Source of the DNA: Methylophaga sulfidovorans
GTDB taxonomy: Bacteria; Pseudomonadota; Gammaproteobacteria; Nitrosococcales; Methylophagaceae
Assembly: GCF_900114205.1 (NCBI RefSeq)
Contig: NZ_FOSH01000002.1
Location: 124,001-188,000, forward strand
Direction: 5' to 3'
Length of the DNA: 64,000 nt
Shown: positions 1 through 10,082 of the stretch, piece by piece
Layout of the letters: each line of letters begins with the position of its first letter
Numbering within the stretch: position 1 is the stretch's first letter
Notes under the pieces: model-generated
Database searches by the model: none
Told to the model about the DNA's origin: nothing
Seen by the model: the letters and a program-made list of their open reading frames with translations, nothing else
Program-made: the position numbers and the translations under genes

Positions 1-561
1 CCAACTCTTGGCTTTTGGAAAGCTAATCCATAACGCAATAAAGCTATCTATTGTCCAGACAATAGCGATAATTCCCATAAAGAGAATGCCCAGCTCTAAA
101 CCAAAACCATCTGGAATATGCATGCTGTAATGTAGCTTGTATAAAAAAGGGAGAATGTTTTCCCGGGCTAGTGATATCTGACCCCACATTCTATTTGCCT
201 GGACATCTGAGGTCGCAGGGTCAATTGCTACTTGATTGAAATCAACGGTCGCAGCCTTCCCTGTTTCGGGTAAAGGTCTTGGCATGACCGTCATCAATAA
301 ACTATGACCAGCTTCAATATTGAGTGGCATAAAGCTGACCATTAATTGGGGATTCTCAGCTTCGAATGTATTGGCAAGTGCTAACGGGTTTACAGACGCA
401 TTATCAACATCTTGTGTTTTTGCTTTATAAAGCTGCGGATTTAACCATTCATCAAGCTCATGATCCCATGAAATGATCGCGCCAGTCAGTCCTGCAATAA
501 ACAGAAATACAGCTGTGGCCAGGCCAAACCAACGATGAGCAACTACCCAGATTGAACGCAT
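1..561 (-). CDS. PepSY-associated TM helix protein, 3' end outside window
   Basis: This open frame runs from an ATG at 561 to the window edge, giving about 187 residues with no stop, so the C-terminal part is missing. It opens with a short basic stretch and a hydrophobic helix (residues about 10-30, ending SWDHELDEWLNP), then a periplasmic-type domain, then a second helix near residues 160-185. This is the layout of the PepSY_TM family (PiuB-like inner-membrane proteins linked to siderophore-iron reduction). The gene starts 38 bp after tonB in the same direction, which supports a role in iron uptake. A second in-frame ATG at 573 is possible, but the GGATGG-like ribosome site fits 561 better. 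Family assignment is by pattern recognition only. Confidence 0.75.
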   Translation of the reverse strand, partial: MRSIWVVAHRWFGLATAVFLFIAGLTGAIISWDHELDEWLNPQLYKAKTQDVDNASVNPLALANTFEAENPQLMVSFMPLNIEAGHSLLMTVMPRPLPETGKAATVDFNQVAIDPATSDVQANRMWGQISLARENILPFLYKLHYSMHIPDGFGLELGILFMGIIAIVWTIDSFIALWISFPKAKSW

Positions 562-598
562 ATTAAATACCATCCAATATTTAGAAATCAGCAACCGC

Positions 599-1423
599 TT
601 ATGAATTTAACTGGAAAGCAATTGGTACATTCACTTCAAGCTGAGATTGCGTCATATCGTCAGGAAACGAAGGTAGTGGCTGTGCTTTTTTTAACATACT
701 AATCACAGCTTCATCCAAGCGTGCTGAGCCTGAACTTTTTGCAATACGAAACTCCAACACTTTGCCAGTACGATCGACAACAAAAAACAATTTCACGATA
801 CCCTCTTCACCACGACGTCTTGAGGCCATGGGATAGCGCTTATGTTTTGCCAACGTAGCGGCAAGTTCACTGTAATACGATTTCTGAGCAGCAATCTGAC
901 CACCACTTAATTGGGCACTGGCTTGCCCGGTCGTTTTTTTCTGTGATGTTTGTTTATTATCACTTTTACTACTGACCGTACTCGCTACTGTTTGGGTCTT
1001 AACCGGCTGTACAGGCTCGACTTCTTTCTCAACAACCTTTTCAACCACTTTTTGTGGTTTAGGCTTCGGTTTCGCTTTTACTTTTGTTTCTGTTGTTTGT
1101 TTTGCTTCAACCTTTTTAGGCTCAATAACAGGCTCAGGCTTAACAATCGGTTCAGGCTCAACAACTGGCTCGGGTTCAGGTTCTGGCTCCGGTTCTTTTT
1201 GTGGTTCAACTTCAGGCTCTGGTTCGGGTTTAGCTGCTTGCTCTTCGGTTTTTTGCGTATCACCAAGATCACCGAGCATTCCAAGGTCAATTTCTACGCC
1301 CTGCAAACCAACAAGCTCAGCACCATCTTCCTGTTCAGGCTGATAAGTAAAGAAAACAAAACCGGCAGCATGAATAGCAACAGCTATAAATAGCGCAAAT
1401 AACCAATAACGATGTTTTGTCAT
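599..1423 (-). CDS. tonB: TonB energy-transducing protein
   Basis: The 274-residue product couples the proton-motive force sensed by ExbB/ExbD to outer-membrane receptors. It has an N-terminal signal-anchor helix (about residues 7-27), then a long Pro/Glu/Lys-rich spacer with runs of EP repeats (about 65-125) expected to span the periplasm, and a C-terminal TonB domain (about 185-274) with the YPMASRRRGEEG...V.FFV pattern. The start ATG overlaps the exbD stop in an ATGA junction. It is the fourth gene of the exbB-exbD-exbD-tonB-PepSY operon behind a Fur box. The repetitive spacer produces a long shadow frame on the opposite strand that is not a gene. Confidence 0.93.
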   Translation of the reverse strand: MTKHRYWLFALFIAVAIHAAGFVFFTYQPEQEDGAELVGLQGVEIDLGMLGDLGDTQKTEEQAAKPEPEPEVEPQKEPEPEPEPEPVVEPEPIVKPEPVIEPKKVEAKQTTETKVKAKPKPKPQKVVEKVVEKEVEPVQPVKTQTVASTVSSKSDNKQTSQKKTTGQASAQLSGGQIAAQKSYYSELAATLAKHKRYPMASRRRGEEGIVKLFFVVDRTGKVLEFRIAKSSGSARLDEAVISMLKKAQPLPSFPDDMTQSQLEVNVPIAFQLNS

Positions 1424-1848
1424 GAGATTTCCGCTTGCTTTTGTGTGGCCAGAGAAACACGTTTAATACCAGACTGTTTAATAATTGATAAGACGTGCTG
1501 TAGACGTTCGACAGGCAAGCTGCCGTCAACCTTGACTAAAATACGAAACTTTTCTTTATCGGCTGCCGCCTCAAATTGCTGGTTTATCGATGGTAATAAA
1601 TTGTCATCCGCCACAATGTCCTGATCAATCGCCACTTGTCCATCATCAGATACCACAATAACCAAAGGCTGTTCTATCTGTTTCGTATCACTAGCAGATA
1701 AAGGCGGCTGCACTTTAATTGGATCAGACTGACTAATATGACCCGCCACCATAAAAAAGATAAGCATTAAAAATACAATGTTTATCAACGGAACCAGACT
1801 ATCATCCTGATCCGGCTTTTTATGTTTAATTGTTTGCCCGACTTTCAT
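1420..1848 (-). CDS. exbD: ExbD/TolR-family biopolymer transport protein (second copy)
   Basis: This 142-residue ExbD/TolR-family protein has a short cytoplasmic N-terminus, a single transmembrane helix (about 20-40, LVPLINIVFLMLIFFMV) and a periplasmic domain. The family's critical transmembrane Asp (usually in PLIDVVF) is replaced by Asn here (PLINIVF), whereas the preceding ExbD copy keeps Asp. This suggests a paralogue that does not conduct protons itself and may work in a hetero-assembly. It overlaps the first exbD by one base (TAATG) and tonB by four. The Asp-to-Asn difference is read directly; the consequence is inference. Confidence 0.88.
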   Translation of the reverse strand: MKVGQTIKHKKPDQDDSLVPLINIVFLMLIFFMVAGHISQSDPIKVQPPLSASDTKQIEQPLVIVVSDDGQVAIDQDIVADDNLLPSINQQFEAAADKEKFRILVKVDGSLPVERLQHVLSIIKQSGIKRVSLATQKQAEIS

Positions 1849-2240
1849 TAGTTCACTCCAGCCAAGCTGACAGATTTTGCTCCAGCCTGTTTAAAGGCAT
1901 CCAGCAGATCAATCATTGTTTGTGTTTGAATACCTGATTTCACATCAATCACATACACAGCATCAGGATCCTGTTTGACTACCGTCGTAACAGAATTCAC
2001 ATCTTCAAGGGATAAGGTCATATTGCCGATTTTGTATTTGCCATCGTTGGATATCAGTGTCACAACACGTTGTTCACGTGATTCTGACTGCGATTCACTT
2101 GGTGCTGACACATCAATTTGGCGCCATTGGATAAAGGTGGACGAGAGCATAAAGAACAGCAACAGAATGAAAACCACATCAATAAGCGGTGTCAGGCTAA
2201 TGGCGCGTTTATGTCTTGGCGGTTCAGTATTAAGCAGCAT
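1848..2240 (-). CDS. exbD: ExbD biopolymer transport protein
   Basis: This 130-residue ExbD has the motif SLTPLIDVVFILLLFFML, which contains the conserved transmembrane Asp needed for proton-driven energisation of TonB. I start at the ATG at 2240 because the protein then begins MLLNTEPPRHKRAISL, typical for the family; a longer frame would add 15 residues inside exbB. This start overlaps the exbB stop by 11 bp, suggesting translational coupling. The periplasmic domain follows to residue 130. Confidence 0.92.
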   Translation of the reverse strand: MLLNTEPPRHKRAISLTPLIDVVFILLLFFMLSSTFIQWRQIDVSAPSESQSESREQRVVTLISNDGKYKIGNMTLSLEDVNSVTTVVKQDPDAVYVIDVKSGIQTQTMIDLLDAFKQAGAKSVSLAGVN

Positions 2241-3072
2241 GACGCATTGTTTTATTTTCAGCAGAAACAGGCTGAGCACGTTCAACAGTAAAGATTTGTG
2301 TGACCGTATCGTTCATTAATGCGGCAACACGTTCAACTTTACGCTCCATCCAGTTATGTACAGTCACAACCGGAATAGCCACAGCCAGACCGACAGCCGT
2401 AGTCAATAATGCCTGCCAGATACCACCTGATAACACAGAAGGGTCGACCTGATTACCCGCTGCTTCCATTTGCTGGAAGGCGATAATCATTCCCAACACT
2501 GTACCTAATAGACCTAATAATGGGCTTAACGTAGCAATCACTTCCAAAGGTCGTAAATAAGCACGTAGCTGATTAAGACGTAACGTTGCAACACGATCCA
2601 GTTCTTCCTTTAATGTCGCCAGATCCATTTTATGTTGGGTTAAACCGCGTATGGATAGCAATACTAATTCATCTACCGGACGTTTAGGATTGAGCCTCAC
2701 CATGGCTTCAGCCGCATTCCCCTTCTGCCAGTCACTAATCACCGACGCAAGATGTTTTGTAGACTCTGGACGGGTAGAAATAAACTGCCAAAGTTTGATT
2801 AGCACAATTGCTAAAGCGATTACAGAAAATCCAGTAAGAATCCAAACAACCGGACCACCTACATGCATGAACTCGGCAAACTGAGACATAACCGCATCAG
2901 GTTGTTGCTGAGTTAATGTAGTGACGTCGGTACCATTCAACGCGTCAGTCATAGCTGGTGTGACAGCATTTGGATCAGCATTGGCAGCAGAACTCATATT
3001 AGCTGCAGTATCAGTAGTCGCAGTATTACTCATGTTCTCTGTTGCACTTATCACATCGTTTTCTTGAGCCAT
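2230..3072 (-). CDS. exbB: ExbB/MotA/TolQ proton channel protein
   Basis: The 280-residue product has three predicted membrane helices: about 75-95, then a pair in the C-terminal half around the conserved LATLSPLLGLLGTVLGMI and GIWQALLTTAVGLAVAIPV segments. It forms the ion channel with ExbD. The N-terminal 65 residues are Ala/Asn/Thr/Asp-rich and low in complexity, longer than in Escherichia coli ExbB, similar to the extended ExbB proteins of Pseudomonas-type systems. The ATG at 3072 is preceded by a strong GGGGGA ribosome site. First gene of the operon behind the Fur-overlapped promoter. Confidence 0.93.
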   Translation of the reverse strand: MAQENDVISATENMSNTATTDTAANMSSAANADPNAVTPAMTDALNGTDVTTLTQQQPDAVMSQFAEFMHVGGPVVWILTGFSVIALAIVLIKLWQFISTRPESTKHLASVISDWQKGNAAEAMVRLNPKRPVDELVLLSIRGLTQHKMDLATLKEELDRVATLRLNQLRAYLRPLEVIATLSPLLGLLGTVLGMIIAFQQMEAAGNQVDPSVLSGGIWQALLTTAVGLAVAIPVVTVHNWMERKVERVAALMNDTVTQIFTVERAQPVSAENKTMRHAA

Positions 3073-3094
3073 AAATCCCCCTATTTGATTTATT

Positions 3095-3124
3095 AATGAT
3101 AATAGTTATCATTTAGTTTATCAA
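3095..3124 (-). promoter_or_regulatory. Fur box overlapping the exbB promoter
   Basis: A near-perfect 19-bp palindrome at 3095-3113 (AATGATAAT-A-GTTATCATT) matches the Fur consensus GATAATGATAATCATTATC in its core. On the minus strand a TTGATA (3119-3124) and TATCAT (3096-3101) pair with 17-bp spacing forms a good sigma-70 promoter whose -10 lies inside the box. Iron-loaded Fur would therefore block exbB-exbD-exbD-tonB transcription. Sequence match is direct; regulation is inferred. Confidence 0.85.
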
Positions 3125-3207
3125 GAGGAAGTATTTCCTATTAATGTATGGCCCGTTCAGTGCTGTGCTTGTATGAAAATTGAGTCAGTTTTATATTTGT
3201 TTTTGAC

Positions 3208-3236
3208 AAAAAAAAGCCCCGCATTGCGGGGCTTTT
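3208..3236 (-). terminator. Rho-independent terminator after pnp
   Basis: A 12-bp stem (AAAAAGCCCCGC / GCGGGGCTTTTT) with an ATT loop lies 24 bp past the pnp stop and is followed by a T run on the minus strand. It separates the translation operon from the iron operon. Confidence 0.93.
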
Positions 3237-3259
3237 TCAGAACACATTACAGAAGCAAT

Positions 3260-5359
3260 TTATTCTTCTTCTTTTGTTTCTTCATTGACCGCCTTCATAC
3301 TTAAACGAATACGGCCTTGGCGATCGACTTCCAGTACTTTCACTTGGATTAAATCACCTTCAGATAATTTATCTGATACGTTTTCAACACGTTCTTCAGA
3401 AATCTGAGAAATATGTACCAGACCATCTTTACCAGGCAGAATAGTAACAAAGGCACCAAAGTCCATTAATTTAGCAACTCGACCTTCGTAGATCTTACCG
3501 ACTTCAACTTCAGCAGTAATATCTTCTACACGACGCAATGCTTGTTGACCGGCATTGTAATCAGAAGAGAAAATCATCACTGTACCATCGTCCTGGATAT
3601 CGATTGTCGCGCCTGTTTCTTCAGTGATTGCACGGATAGTTGCACCACCTTTACCGATAACATCACGAATTTTATCTGCGTTAATCTTAATAGTGATGAT
3701 GCGTGGTGCAAACTCAGACATTTCAGTGCGATGTGAAGAAATGACCGCATTCATTTTAGTCAGAATATGCATACGACCATCACGCGCTTGTGCTAATGCA
3801 GTACGCATGATTTCTTCGTTGATACCTTCGATTTTGATGTCCATTTGCAGCGCTGTAACACCTTTTTCGGTACCAGCCACTTTAAAGTCCATATCACCTA
3901 AGTGATCTTCATCACCTAAGATATCAGTCAGAACAGCATAACCATTTTCTTCTTTGATTAAGCCCATAGCGATACCGGCTACAGGTGCTTTGATTGGCAC
4001 ACCAGCATCCATTAACGCCAAGCTTGTACCACAAACAGACGCCATTGAGCTTGAACCGTTAGATTCAGTGATTTCAGATACCACACGAACCACGTATGGG
4101 AACTCTGCAGCAGATGGCATAACCGCCTGCACACCACGTTTTGCCAATTTACCGTGACCAATTTCACGACGTTTTGGCGAACCAACCATACCAGTTTCAC
4201 CTACACAGTAAGGAGGGAAGTTGTAGTGCAACATAAAGCGGTCACGGTATTCGCCTTCAACCGCATCAATAGTTTGGGCATCACGCTCAGCGCCTAAAGT
4301 TGCAACAACGATAGCCTGCGTTTCACCACGAGTGAATAATGCAGAACCGTGAACGCGTGGTATCAAACCTGTTTCCACAAAGATAGGACGTACACTGGCA
4401 GTATCACGACCATCAATACGTGGTTCACCAGCAATAATTCTGCCGCGAACCAATTCTTTTTCAAGCTTAGAGAAGACACCTTTTACATCATCTTCATCAT
4501 ATTCAGACTCATCAGATACCAGTGCTTCAACAGCAGCGTTTCTTACTTTGCTCAGTTCATCAAGACGTGCCAGCTTGTCACTGATCGCATAGGCAGCTTG
4601 AATACCTGCATAAGCTTGTTCTTTAACCAGGTTATACAAGGTTTCGTCTTTCTCTGGTGCAGTCCAGTCCCATGCAGGTTTACCAGCTTCAGCTTGTAAT
4701 GCTTTAATCAAGTCCATAGCTGTTTGCATTTGCTGATGACCGAACATGACTGAACCCAGCATAACTTCTTCAGGTAGTTCTGATGCTTCAGATTCAACCA
4801 TTAATACTGCAGATTCTGTACCAGCAACCACTAAATCCAGTGCACTATTTGCAAGTTGCGATTTATTTGGGTTTAAAACATAAGCACCATCAATATAACC
4901 AACACGTGCAGCGCCTAATGGACCGTTAAATGGGAGACCAGAAATAGCCAAAGCAGCAGACGCACCAATCATTGCTGGAATATCAGGATCAATTTCTGGG
5001 TCCAGACCAATAACGGTTGCTACAACCTGAACTTCATTGATAAAGCCTTTTGGGAATAATGGACGCAGAGGACGATCAATCAATCGTGAAGTCAGTGTTT
5101 CTTTCTCTGTTGGACGTCCTTCACGTTTGAAAAAGCCACCAGGAATTTTACCAGCAGAATAGGTACGTTCTTGATAGTTAACTGTTAAAGGAAAAAAGTC
5201 CTGACCCGGTTTAACATCTTTTTTACCAACGACGGTGACTAAAACAGATGTTTCACCAAGACTTGCGATAACTGCACCACCGGCTTGGCGTGCAATTTTT
5301 CCAGTTTCCAAACTTAATGTGTGCTGGCCGTATTGAACTGTCTTTTTTACTGAGTTCAC
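3260..5359 (-). CDS. pnp: Polyribonucleotide nucleotidyltransferase (PNPase)
   Basis: This 3'-5' phosphorolytic exoribonuclease of the degradosome is 699 residues long from the chosen start (E. coli 711). Two RNase PH domains flank a helical linker, followed by a KH domain ([24 protein letters not shown], about 553-610) and an S1 domain ([18 protein letters not shown], about 620-690). I start at a GTG at 5359, preceded by AAGGA, giving [20 protein letters not shown], which matches the family N-terminus. The frame extends 21 codons upstream to an ATG at 5422 without family support. Preceded by rpsO, the usual arrangement. Confidence 0.95.
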   Translation of the reverse strand: MNSVKKTVQYGQHTLSLETGKIARQAGGAVIASLGETSVLVTVVGKKDVKPGQDFFPLTVNYQERTYSAGKIPGGFFKREGRPTEKETLTSRLIDRPLRPLFPKGFINEVQVVATVIGLDPEIDPDIPAMIGASAALAISGLPFNGPLGAARVGYIDGAYVLNPNKSQLANSALDLVVAGTESAVLMVESEASELPEEVMLGSVMFGHQQMQTAMDLIKALQAEAGKPAWDWTAPEKDETLYNLVKEQAYAGIQAAYAISDKLARLDELSKVRNAAVEALVSDESEYDEDDVKGVFSKLEKELVRGRIIAGEPRIDGRDTASVRPIFVETGLIPRVHGSALFTRGETQAIVVATLGAERDAQTIDAVEGEYRDRFMLHYNFPPYCVGETGMVGSPKRREIGHGKLAKRGVQAVMPSAAEFPYVVRVVSEITESNGSSSMASVCGTSLALMDAGVPIKAPVAGIAMGLIKEENGYAVLTDILGDEDHLGDMDFKVAGTEKGVTALQMDIKIEGINEEIMRTALAQARDGRMHILTKMNAVISSHRTEMSEFAPRIITIKINADKIRDVIGKGGATIRAITEETGATIDIQDDGTVMIFSSDYNAGQQALRRVEDITAEVEVGKIYEGRVAKLMDFGAFVTILPGKDGLVHISQISEERVENVSDKLSEGDLIQVKVLEVDRQGRIRLSMKAVNEETKEEE

Positions 5360-5438
5360 TCTTTTTTCCTTCTCTTCTCTGTTGTCAGTTATGGACCCGT
5401 TCCACAACTGATATGAATTCATAAATCTAAAAATGAAT

Positions 5439-5472
5439 ATGCCCCTGAAACCGTTATAGCTTCAGGGGCATA
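5439..5472 (-). promoter_or_regulatory. rpsO-pnp intergenic hairpin
   Basis: A perfect 12-bp inverted repeat (TATGCCCCTGAA / TTCAGGGGCATA, 9-10 nt loop) lies between rpsO and pnp. On the minus strand it is followed by TTCATTTTTAG, so it could act as a partial terminator. In E. coli the same interval carries a terminator and an RNase III processing site used for pnp autoregulation; the same role here is inference. Confidence 0.7.
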
Positions 5473-5547
5473 TTTTATATATCCTGCCTTGCGATCGCCG
5501 ATTTGACCGGCCACATTGGCTGCATATTTTGAGTCACCAAAATCAAC

Positions 5548-5817
5548 TTAGCGACGTAAACCTAATTCAGCGATCAGTGCACGGTAACGTTCGATATCTG
5601 TCTTTTTCAGATAATCCAACATTTTACGACGGCTGCTAACCATTTTTAACAGACCTTGGCGTGAATGATGATCGTGAATGTTTGTTTTAAAATGTTCTGA
5701 CAAGTTTGTAATACGTGCTGTTAATAAAGCAACTTGTACTTCAGCAGAACCAGTATCACCTTCTGAACGTGCAAATTTAGTGATAAGTTCTTTCTTTTGT
5801 TGTGCAGAAATAGACAT
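5548..5817 (-). CDS. rpsO: 30S ribosomal protein S15
   Basis: This 89-residue S15 is a primary 16S rRNA-binding protein of the small-subunit platform. The signature [16 protein letters not shown]...[24 protein letters not shown] spans most of the protein and the end LIAELGLRR is canonical. I start at the ATG at 5817 (MSISAQQ), with GGAG seven bases upstream; the frame extends four codons further without support. Sits between truB and pnp as in other Gammaproteobacteria. Confidence 0.97.
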   Translation of the reverse strand: MSISAQQKKELITKFARSEGDTGSAEVQVALLTARITNLSEHFKTNIHDHHSRQGLLKMVSSRRKMLDYLKKTDIERYRALIAELGLRR

Positions 5818-5949
5818 TAAATACTCCAACTTTTTATAGCTTTTGCTATTAGTTAAATTCTGAACTGCCCCAGCGACTTCACACCAGAACAGCCAACCAT
5901 TTGAAGGTAGGCATTCTACCGACTTTCTTAATACGAAACAAGGCGTAAG

Positions 5950-6876
5950 TTAGGACACCGCATTTGCAAATAAACGCTTTGGTGCAACCACGCCCTCCGT
6001 TGACATCTCACCGATACCAAGAAACTGATTATTCATATTAAATAATCTGACATTTGCGCTTTTGAAGGGGGTTTCGACAGTAACTGATTGTCCAAAACCA
6101 ATACTTTTTGTGTTCTCTTCATCAAGCACAATTGCAGGCCAATCCGGCAGAGCTTCTTCAGCTTGCTGCAAGCTGGCATCCAATGTCACAAAACCATCCT
6201 TTTCTGCCATTGCCTGTAACGCTTCAACCGTTATCGCTTGCGATAAATCATAACCGGCCACAGCTGTTCTTCTTAACATAGTGACATGGCCACCCGAGCC
6301 TAAAGCATGACTGATATCTTCAACTAAGGTGCGGATATACGTCCCTTTGCTACAGCGCACGGATAAGGTGAAATTATCAGACTGACAATCCATTACCTCG
6401 ATAGCATAGATAACAATACGGCGCGCTTTTCGCTCGACATCAATACCCTGTCTTGCCAGCTTATATAAGGGTTGTCCCTGATGTTTTAATGCAGAAAACA
6501 TCGGTGGAACCTGCTCAATTTCACCGATAAATTGCTGGATGATGTTGTTCAAAGTATCTACATCAAATTCGGGGATAGGAAGCTCATCAACGACATTACC
6601 ATCAGAGTCACCACTATCGGTAATAACACCTAGCTGACAGGTAACCTGATATTGTTTATCAGCGTCTAATAGATAACTGGATAATTTAGTAGCATCACCT
6701 AAGCAAACAGGAAGAACCCCTGTCGCAAGTGGATCAAGGCTACCTGTATGGCCTGCTTTTTTTGCATCAAAAAGTCGTTTGACGCGTTGGAGTATATGAT
6801 TTGAACTGTGACCGGTGGGTTTATCAATGATCACAATACCGGTGATATCCCGGCCTTTTTTATTTCGTCTTGCCAT
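5950..6876 (-). CDS. truB: tRNA pseudouridine(55) synthase
   Basis: This 308-residue TruB makes pseudouridine at position 55 in the T loop of tRNAs. The catalytic motif GHTGSLDPLATGVLPVCLG (about residues 42-60) contains the nucleophilic Asp, and a later CSKGTYIRTLVEDI block and PUA-like C-terminus complete the fold. Starts 12 bp after the rbfA stop, in the nusA operon. Confidence 0.95.
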   Translation of the reverse strand: MARRNKKGRDITGIVIIDKPTGHSSNHILQRVKRLFDAKKAGHTGSLDPLATGVLPVCLGDATKLSSYLLDADKQYQVTCQLGVITDSGDSDGNVVDELPIPEFDVDTLNNIIQQFIGEIEQVPPMFSALKHQGQPLYKLARQGIDVERKARRIVIYAIEVMDCQSDNFTLSVRCSKGTYIRTLVEDISHALGSGGHVTMLRRTAVAGYDLSQAITVEALQAMAEKDGFVTLDASLQQAEEALPDWPAIVLDEENTKSIGFGQSVTVETPFKSANVRLFNMNNQFLGIGEMSTEGVVAPKRLFANAVS

Positions 6877-6888
6877 CAGCTGTGAGAA

Positions 6889-7269
6889 TTAGTCTTCATC
6901 TTCCCGGGGAATATCTGCATTGGCTTTTGCTATCAATTCATCCATATGAAAACCGTGTTCTAAGGTTTTATCGTAGAAGAATTGAAGTTCAGGCATATTT
7001 CTGAGTTTAACGCGACCTGCCAGACCTCTACGCAGATACCCAGAGGCACTGTTTAACCCGGCCAGGCATTCTTTCATGTCCTGCTCATCTTCAAAGCCGT
7101 TAAAGCGTGTGACATAGACTTTGGCATATTTCAGATCTGAGGTCACATCAACATGTGACACGGTAACCATGCCCACACGTGGATCAGAAATCTCGCGTTG
7201 AAGCATCAACGCGAGCTCTCTCATTATGACTTCGCTAAAGCGATTTGTACGACTAAATTCTCTTGCCAT
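6889..7269 (-). CDS. rbfA: 30S ribosome-binding factor A
   Basis: The 126-residue product is a single KH-like domain that binds pre-30S particles and helps 16S 5'-end maturation and cold adaptation. It begins [37 protein letters not shown], with the family pattern R..RV...I.REL...L....DPR. The C-terminus is acidic (NADIPREDED). Start overlaps the infB stop by one base (TAATG), indicating coupling. Confidence 0.95.
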   Translation of the reverse strand: MAREFSRTNRFSEVIMRELALMLQREISDPRVGMVTVSHVDVTSDLKYAKVYVTRFNGFEDEQDMKECLAGLNSASGYLRRGLAGRVKLRNMPELQFFYDKTLEHGFHMDELIAKANADIPREDED

Positions 7270-10079
7270 TACAGGGTCGGTTTCATCAATACACGTTCAT
7301 AAACTTCAATCTGGTCGCCAGGTTTAACGTCTTTGTAGTTTTTAACGCCGATACCACATTCGGTACCCGCATTCACTTCGTTAACATCATCTTTAAAGCG
7401 ACGTAATGATTCAAGTTCACCTTCATAAACAACGACATTGTCACGTAAAACACGAATTGGATTATTACGTTTAACCGTACCTTCCACAACCAAGCAACCT
7501 GCAATGTCACCAAACTTAGGCGATCTGAATACATCGTCAACACGAGCCAGACCAATGATCTCATCTCTATATACAGGCTCAAGCATACCTGTCATCGCTT
7601 TAGTGACCACATCAAGCAAGTCGTAAATAATGCTGAAATACTGAACATCCAGACCTTTTTCAGCAATCACTTTTCTTGCTGCATTATCTGCACGAACATT
7701 AAAGCCAATCAGAATCGCATCAGACGCAGCTGCAAGTTGAGCATCAGTTTCATTAATACCACCAACACCCGATCCAACCACTCTGACTTTAACCATATCG
7801 GTAGACAGTTTTTGTAAGCCTTGACTCACTGCTTCAACAGAACCGTGAACGTCACCTTTAATAACCACATTAAGGGTTTTAACGTCACCTTCTTCCATCT
7901 TATTGAACATTTCGTCCAATTTAGCCGCTTGCTGTTGAGCCATTTTTTGCTCTCTGGCTTTCGTTTGACGGAAGTTAGCGATTTCACGTGCAGTACGATC
8001 ATCCGGTGCAGCCTGAAGTTCATCACCTGCAGCTGGCGTACCTGATAAGCCAAGTAATTCTACCGGTGTTGATGGACCAGCATGGCTCAGTTGCTCACCA
8101 GTTTCATTAAACATGGCACGAACACGACCATACTCCTGACCGACGACAACGATATCACCTTTATTCAAGGTGCCTTGTTGTACCAACACAGTAACGACGG
8201 TACCGCGGCCTTTATCCAGACGCGCTTCAATAACAGTACCGTGAGCAGGACCTTCTTCAGGTGCCTTCAGCTCCATTACTTCAGCCTGAATAGAAATAGC
8301 TTCCAGTAAATCTTCAATACCTTGGCCTGTCAGTGCAGAGACAGGAATAAACTGAACATCACCGCCCCAATCTTCTGGGATGACCTCATGATTAGCCAGT
8401 TCCTGTTTAACACGTTCTGGGTTAGCATCTTGCTTATCGATTTTGTTCACAGCAACAATGATCATTGATTCAGCTGCTTTTGCATGCTGAATAGCTTCAA
8501 TTGTTTGCGGCATAACACCATCGTCAGCGGCAACAACCAAGATAACGATATCCGTTACTTTAGCGCCACGAGAACGCATTTCAGTGAAAGCAGCATGGCC
8601 AGGCGTATCAAGGAAAGCAATTTGTCCACGGCTGGTTTCTACTTTATAAGCACCGATATGCTGTGTAATACCACCGGCTTCCCCTGAGGTCACCTTAGTT
8701 CGACGAATGTAGTCCAACAATGAAGTTTTACCATGGTCAACATGGCCCATAACGGTAACAACCGGTGCTCTCGGAACAGATTCGCCTTGATTCTCATCAG
8801 ATACCTGAAGTGCTTGTTCTACTTCATTTTCCCGAATTGGTTTGGCAACATGTCCCATTTCTTCAACAACGATAATTGCCGTATCTTGATCCAAGACTTG
8901 GTTAATTGTCGCCATCGTACCAAGCCCCATCAGGGTTTTGATAACTTCGGCAGCTTTAACTGACATTCGCAAGGCTAAATCAGAAACGCTAATCGTTTCA
9001 GGCACATTCACTTCACGAATAACCGGAGCGGTTGGTTTAGAAAAACCATGTTCCTGATCTTTATTAACAGCAACTTTTGAGGCACTGCCGCCTTTTTTCT
9101 TCTTACGGCGACCGCCTTTACCTTCGGTTACATGCAGCTCTTTACGCTCGAAGTCATCGTCGCTACGACCACCTTTACGGCCAGACTTGTCACGATTATG
9201 TTTCGCTTCCGCATCTTTTGTTTTACGTACACCTGCTTTCTGCTCTTTCGCTTGTGCTTCTGCGGCGGCGGCTCTGGCTTTTTCTTTTTCTTTTTCTAAA
9301 GCCTCTTCCTCTTCACGCGCTTTTTTCTTAGCTTCAAGAGCCTTTTCAGCTTCAATTCGAGCTAGATTGGCAGCACGACGTTTCGCATCAGCTTCTTCCA
9401 GCTTTTTATGAGCAAGTTGTGAAGCAGATAATGTAGTTTCTGTTTTTTGCTTTGGTTTAGGATTCACTTTTTCTTCAATTGCTTTTTCAGCTTTCTTAGA
9501 TTTAGCTTCTTCTTCCAGGGCTTTTCTCTCTTCTTCCGCTGCTAGTTTTGCTTCTTCTGCAGCTTTATTTTCAGCTTCGATAGCGGCAGCTACCGCTGCG
9601 GCTTCTTCCTCTGACTCACGTAAACGGCGCGCTTCGTCTTCTTGTTGACGACGTTTTGCTTCTTCTAAACGCAACGCCTCTAGTCGAGCAACTTCGGCAG
9701 CCTGTTGTTCAGCAACGCTCATTTGAGGCTGTTGCTCTACATTATTATTAACCGTTTCATCAGCGTCATTGCGTTTTACATAGGTTCGTTTTTTACGAAC
9801 TTCTACACTAACACTTTTACCGCCACGTGCCGCGCCGCCTAGTTTAATTTCACTGACTGATTTTCGTTTCAGCGTAATTTTTTTAGGTGTTGCGGACTCA
9901 CCATCACCAGATTTTCCATGGCGCTGCTGCAGGAATTGTAATAACGTCTGTTTTTGATCTTCAGTAATGAAATCATCAGGCTTTGAGACGTTAATCCCTG
10001 CTTCGTTCAGCTGATCAACTAAGCGCTCAGCTGTAATTCCGACTGTGCCAGCTAGGTCCTTAACCCTCATGTCACTCAT
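7269..10079 (-). CDS. infB: Translation initiation factor IF-2
   Basis: This 936-residue GTPase delivers initiator tRNA to the 30S subunit. Order: an IF2_N domain ([20 protein letters not shown]), a long Ala/Glu/Lys-rich coiled-coil region (about 125-330), a second IF2_N unit (about 360-410), the G domain with [20 protein letters not shown] and NKID (about 445-560), then domains II-IV ending ERVLMKPTL. The charged linker is long, as in enterobacteria. Downstream of nusA with a 3-bp gap. Internal starts producing shorter isoforms are known in E. coli; I did not identify a clear one here. Confidence 0.97.
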   Translation of the reverse strand: MSDMRVKDLAGTVGITAERLVDQLNEAGINVSKPDDFITEDQKQTLLQFLQQRHGKSGDGESATPKKITLKRKSVSEIKLGGAARGGKSVSVEVRKKRTYVKRNDADETVNNNVEQQPQMSVAEQQAAEVARLEALRLEEAKRRQQEDEARRLRESEEEAAAVAAAIEAENKAAEEAKLAAEEERKALEEEAKSKKAEKAIEEKVNPKPKQKTETTLSASQLAHKKLEEADAKRRAANLARIEAEKALEAKKKAREEEEALEKEKEKARAAAAEAQAKEQKAGVRKTKDAEAKHNRDKSGRKGGRSDDDFERKELHVTEGKGGRRKKKKGGSASKVAVNKDQEHGFSKPTAPVIREVNVPETISVSDLALRMSVKAAEVIKTLMGLGTMATINQVLDQDTAIIVVEEMGHVAKPIRENEVEQALQVSDENQGESVPRAPVVTVMGHVDHGKTSLLDYIRRTKVTSGEAGGITQHIGAYKVETSRGQIAFLDTPGHAAFTEMRSRGAKVTDIVILVVAADDGVMPQTIEAIQHAKAAESMIIVAVNKIDKQDANPERVKQELANHEVIPEDWGGDVQFIPVSALTGQGIEDLLEAISIQAEVMELKAPEEGPAHGTVIEARLDKGRGTVVTVLVQQGTLNKGDIVVVGQEYGRVRAMFNETGEQLSHAGPSTPVELLGLSGTPAAGDELQAAPDDRTAREIANFRQTKAREQKMAQQQAAKLDEMFNKMEEGDVKTLNVVIKGDVHGSVEAVSQGLQKLSTDMVKVRVVGSGVGGINETDAQLAAASDAILIGFNVRADNAARKVIAEKGLDVQYFSIIYDLLDVVTKAMTGMLEPVYRDEIIGLARVDDVFRSPKFGDIAGCLVVEGTVKRNNPIRVLRDNVVVYEGELESLRRFKDDVNEVNAGTECGIGVKNYKDVKPGDQIEVYERVLMKPTL

Positions 10080-10082
10080 TGG

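Noticed and set aside
950-1393. 147-residue open frame on the plus strand opposite tonB
   Set aside because: It is a Phe/Leu/Arg-rich mirror of the EP-rich linker of TonB.
5360-5422. Upstream extension of PNPase to ATG 5422
   Set aside because: The family N-terminus begins at the GTG at 5359 with a good ribosome site; the 21 extra residues align with nothing.
8082-9411. Several plus-strand frames opposite infB
   Set aside because: Shadow frames of a long conserved gene; low-complexity translations without starts or motifs.
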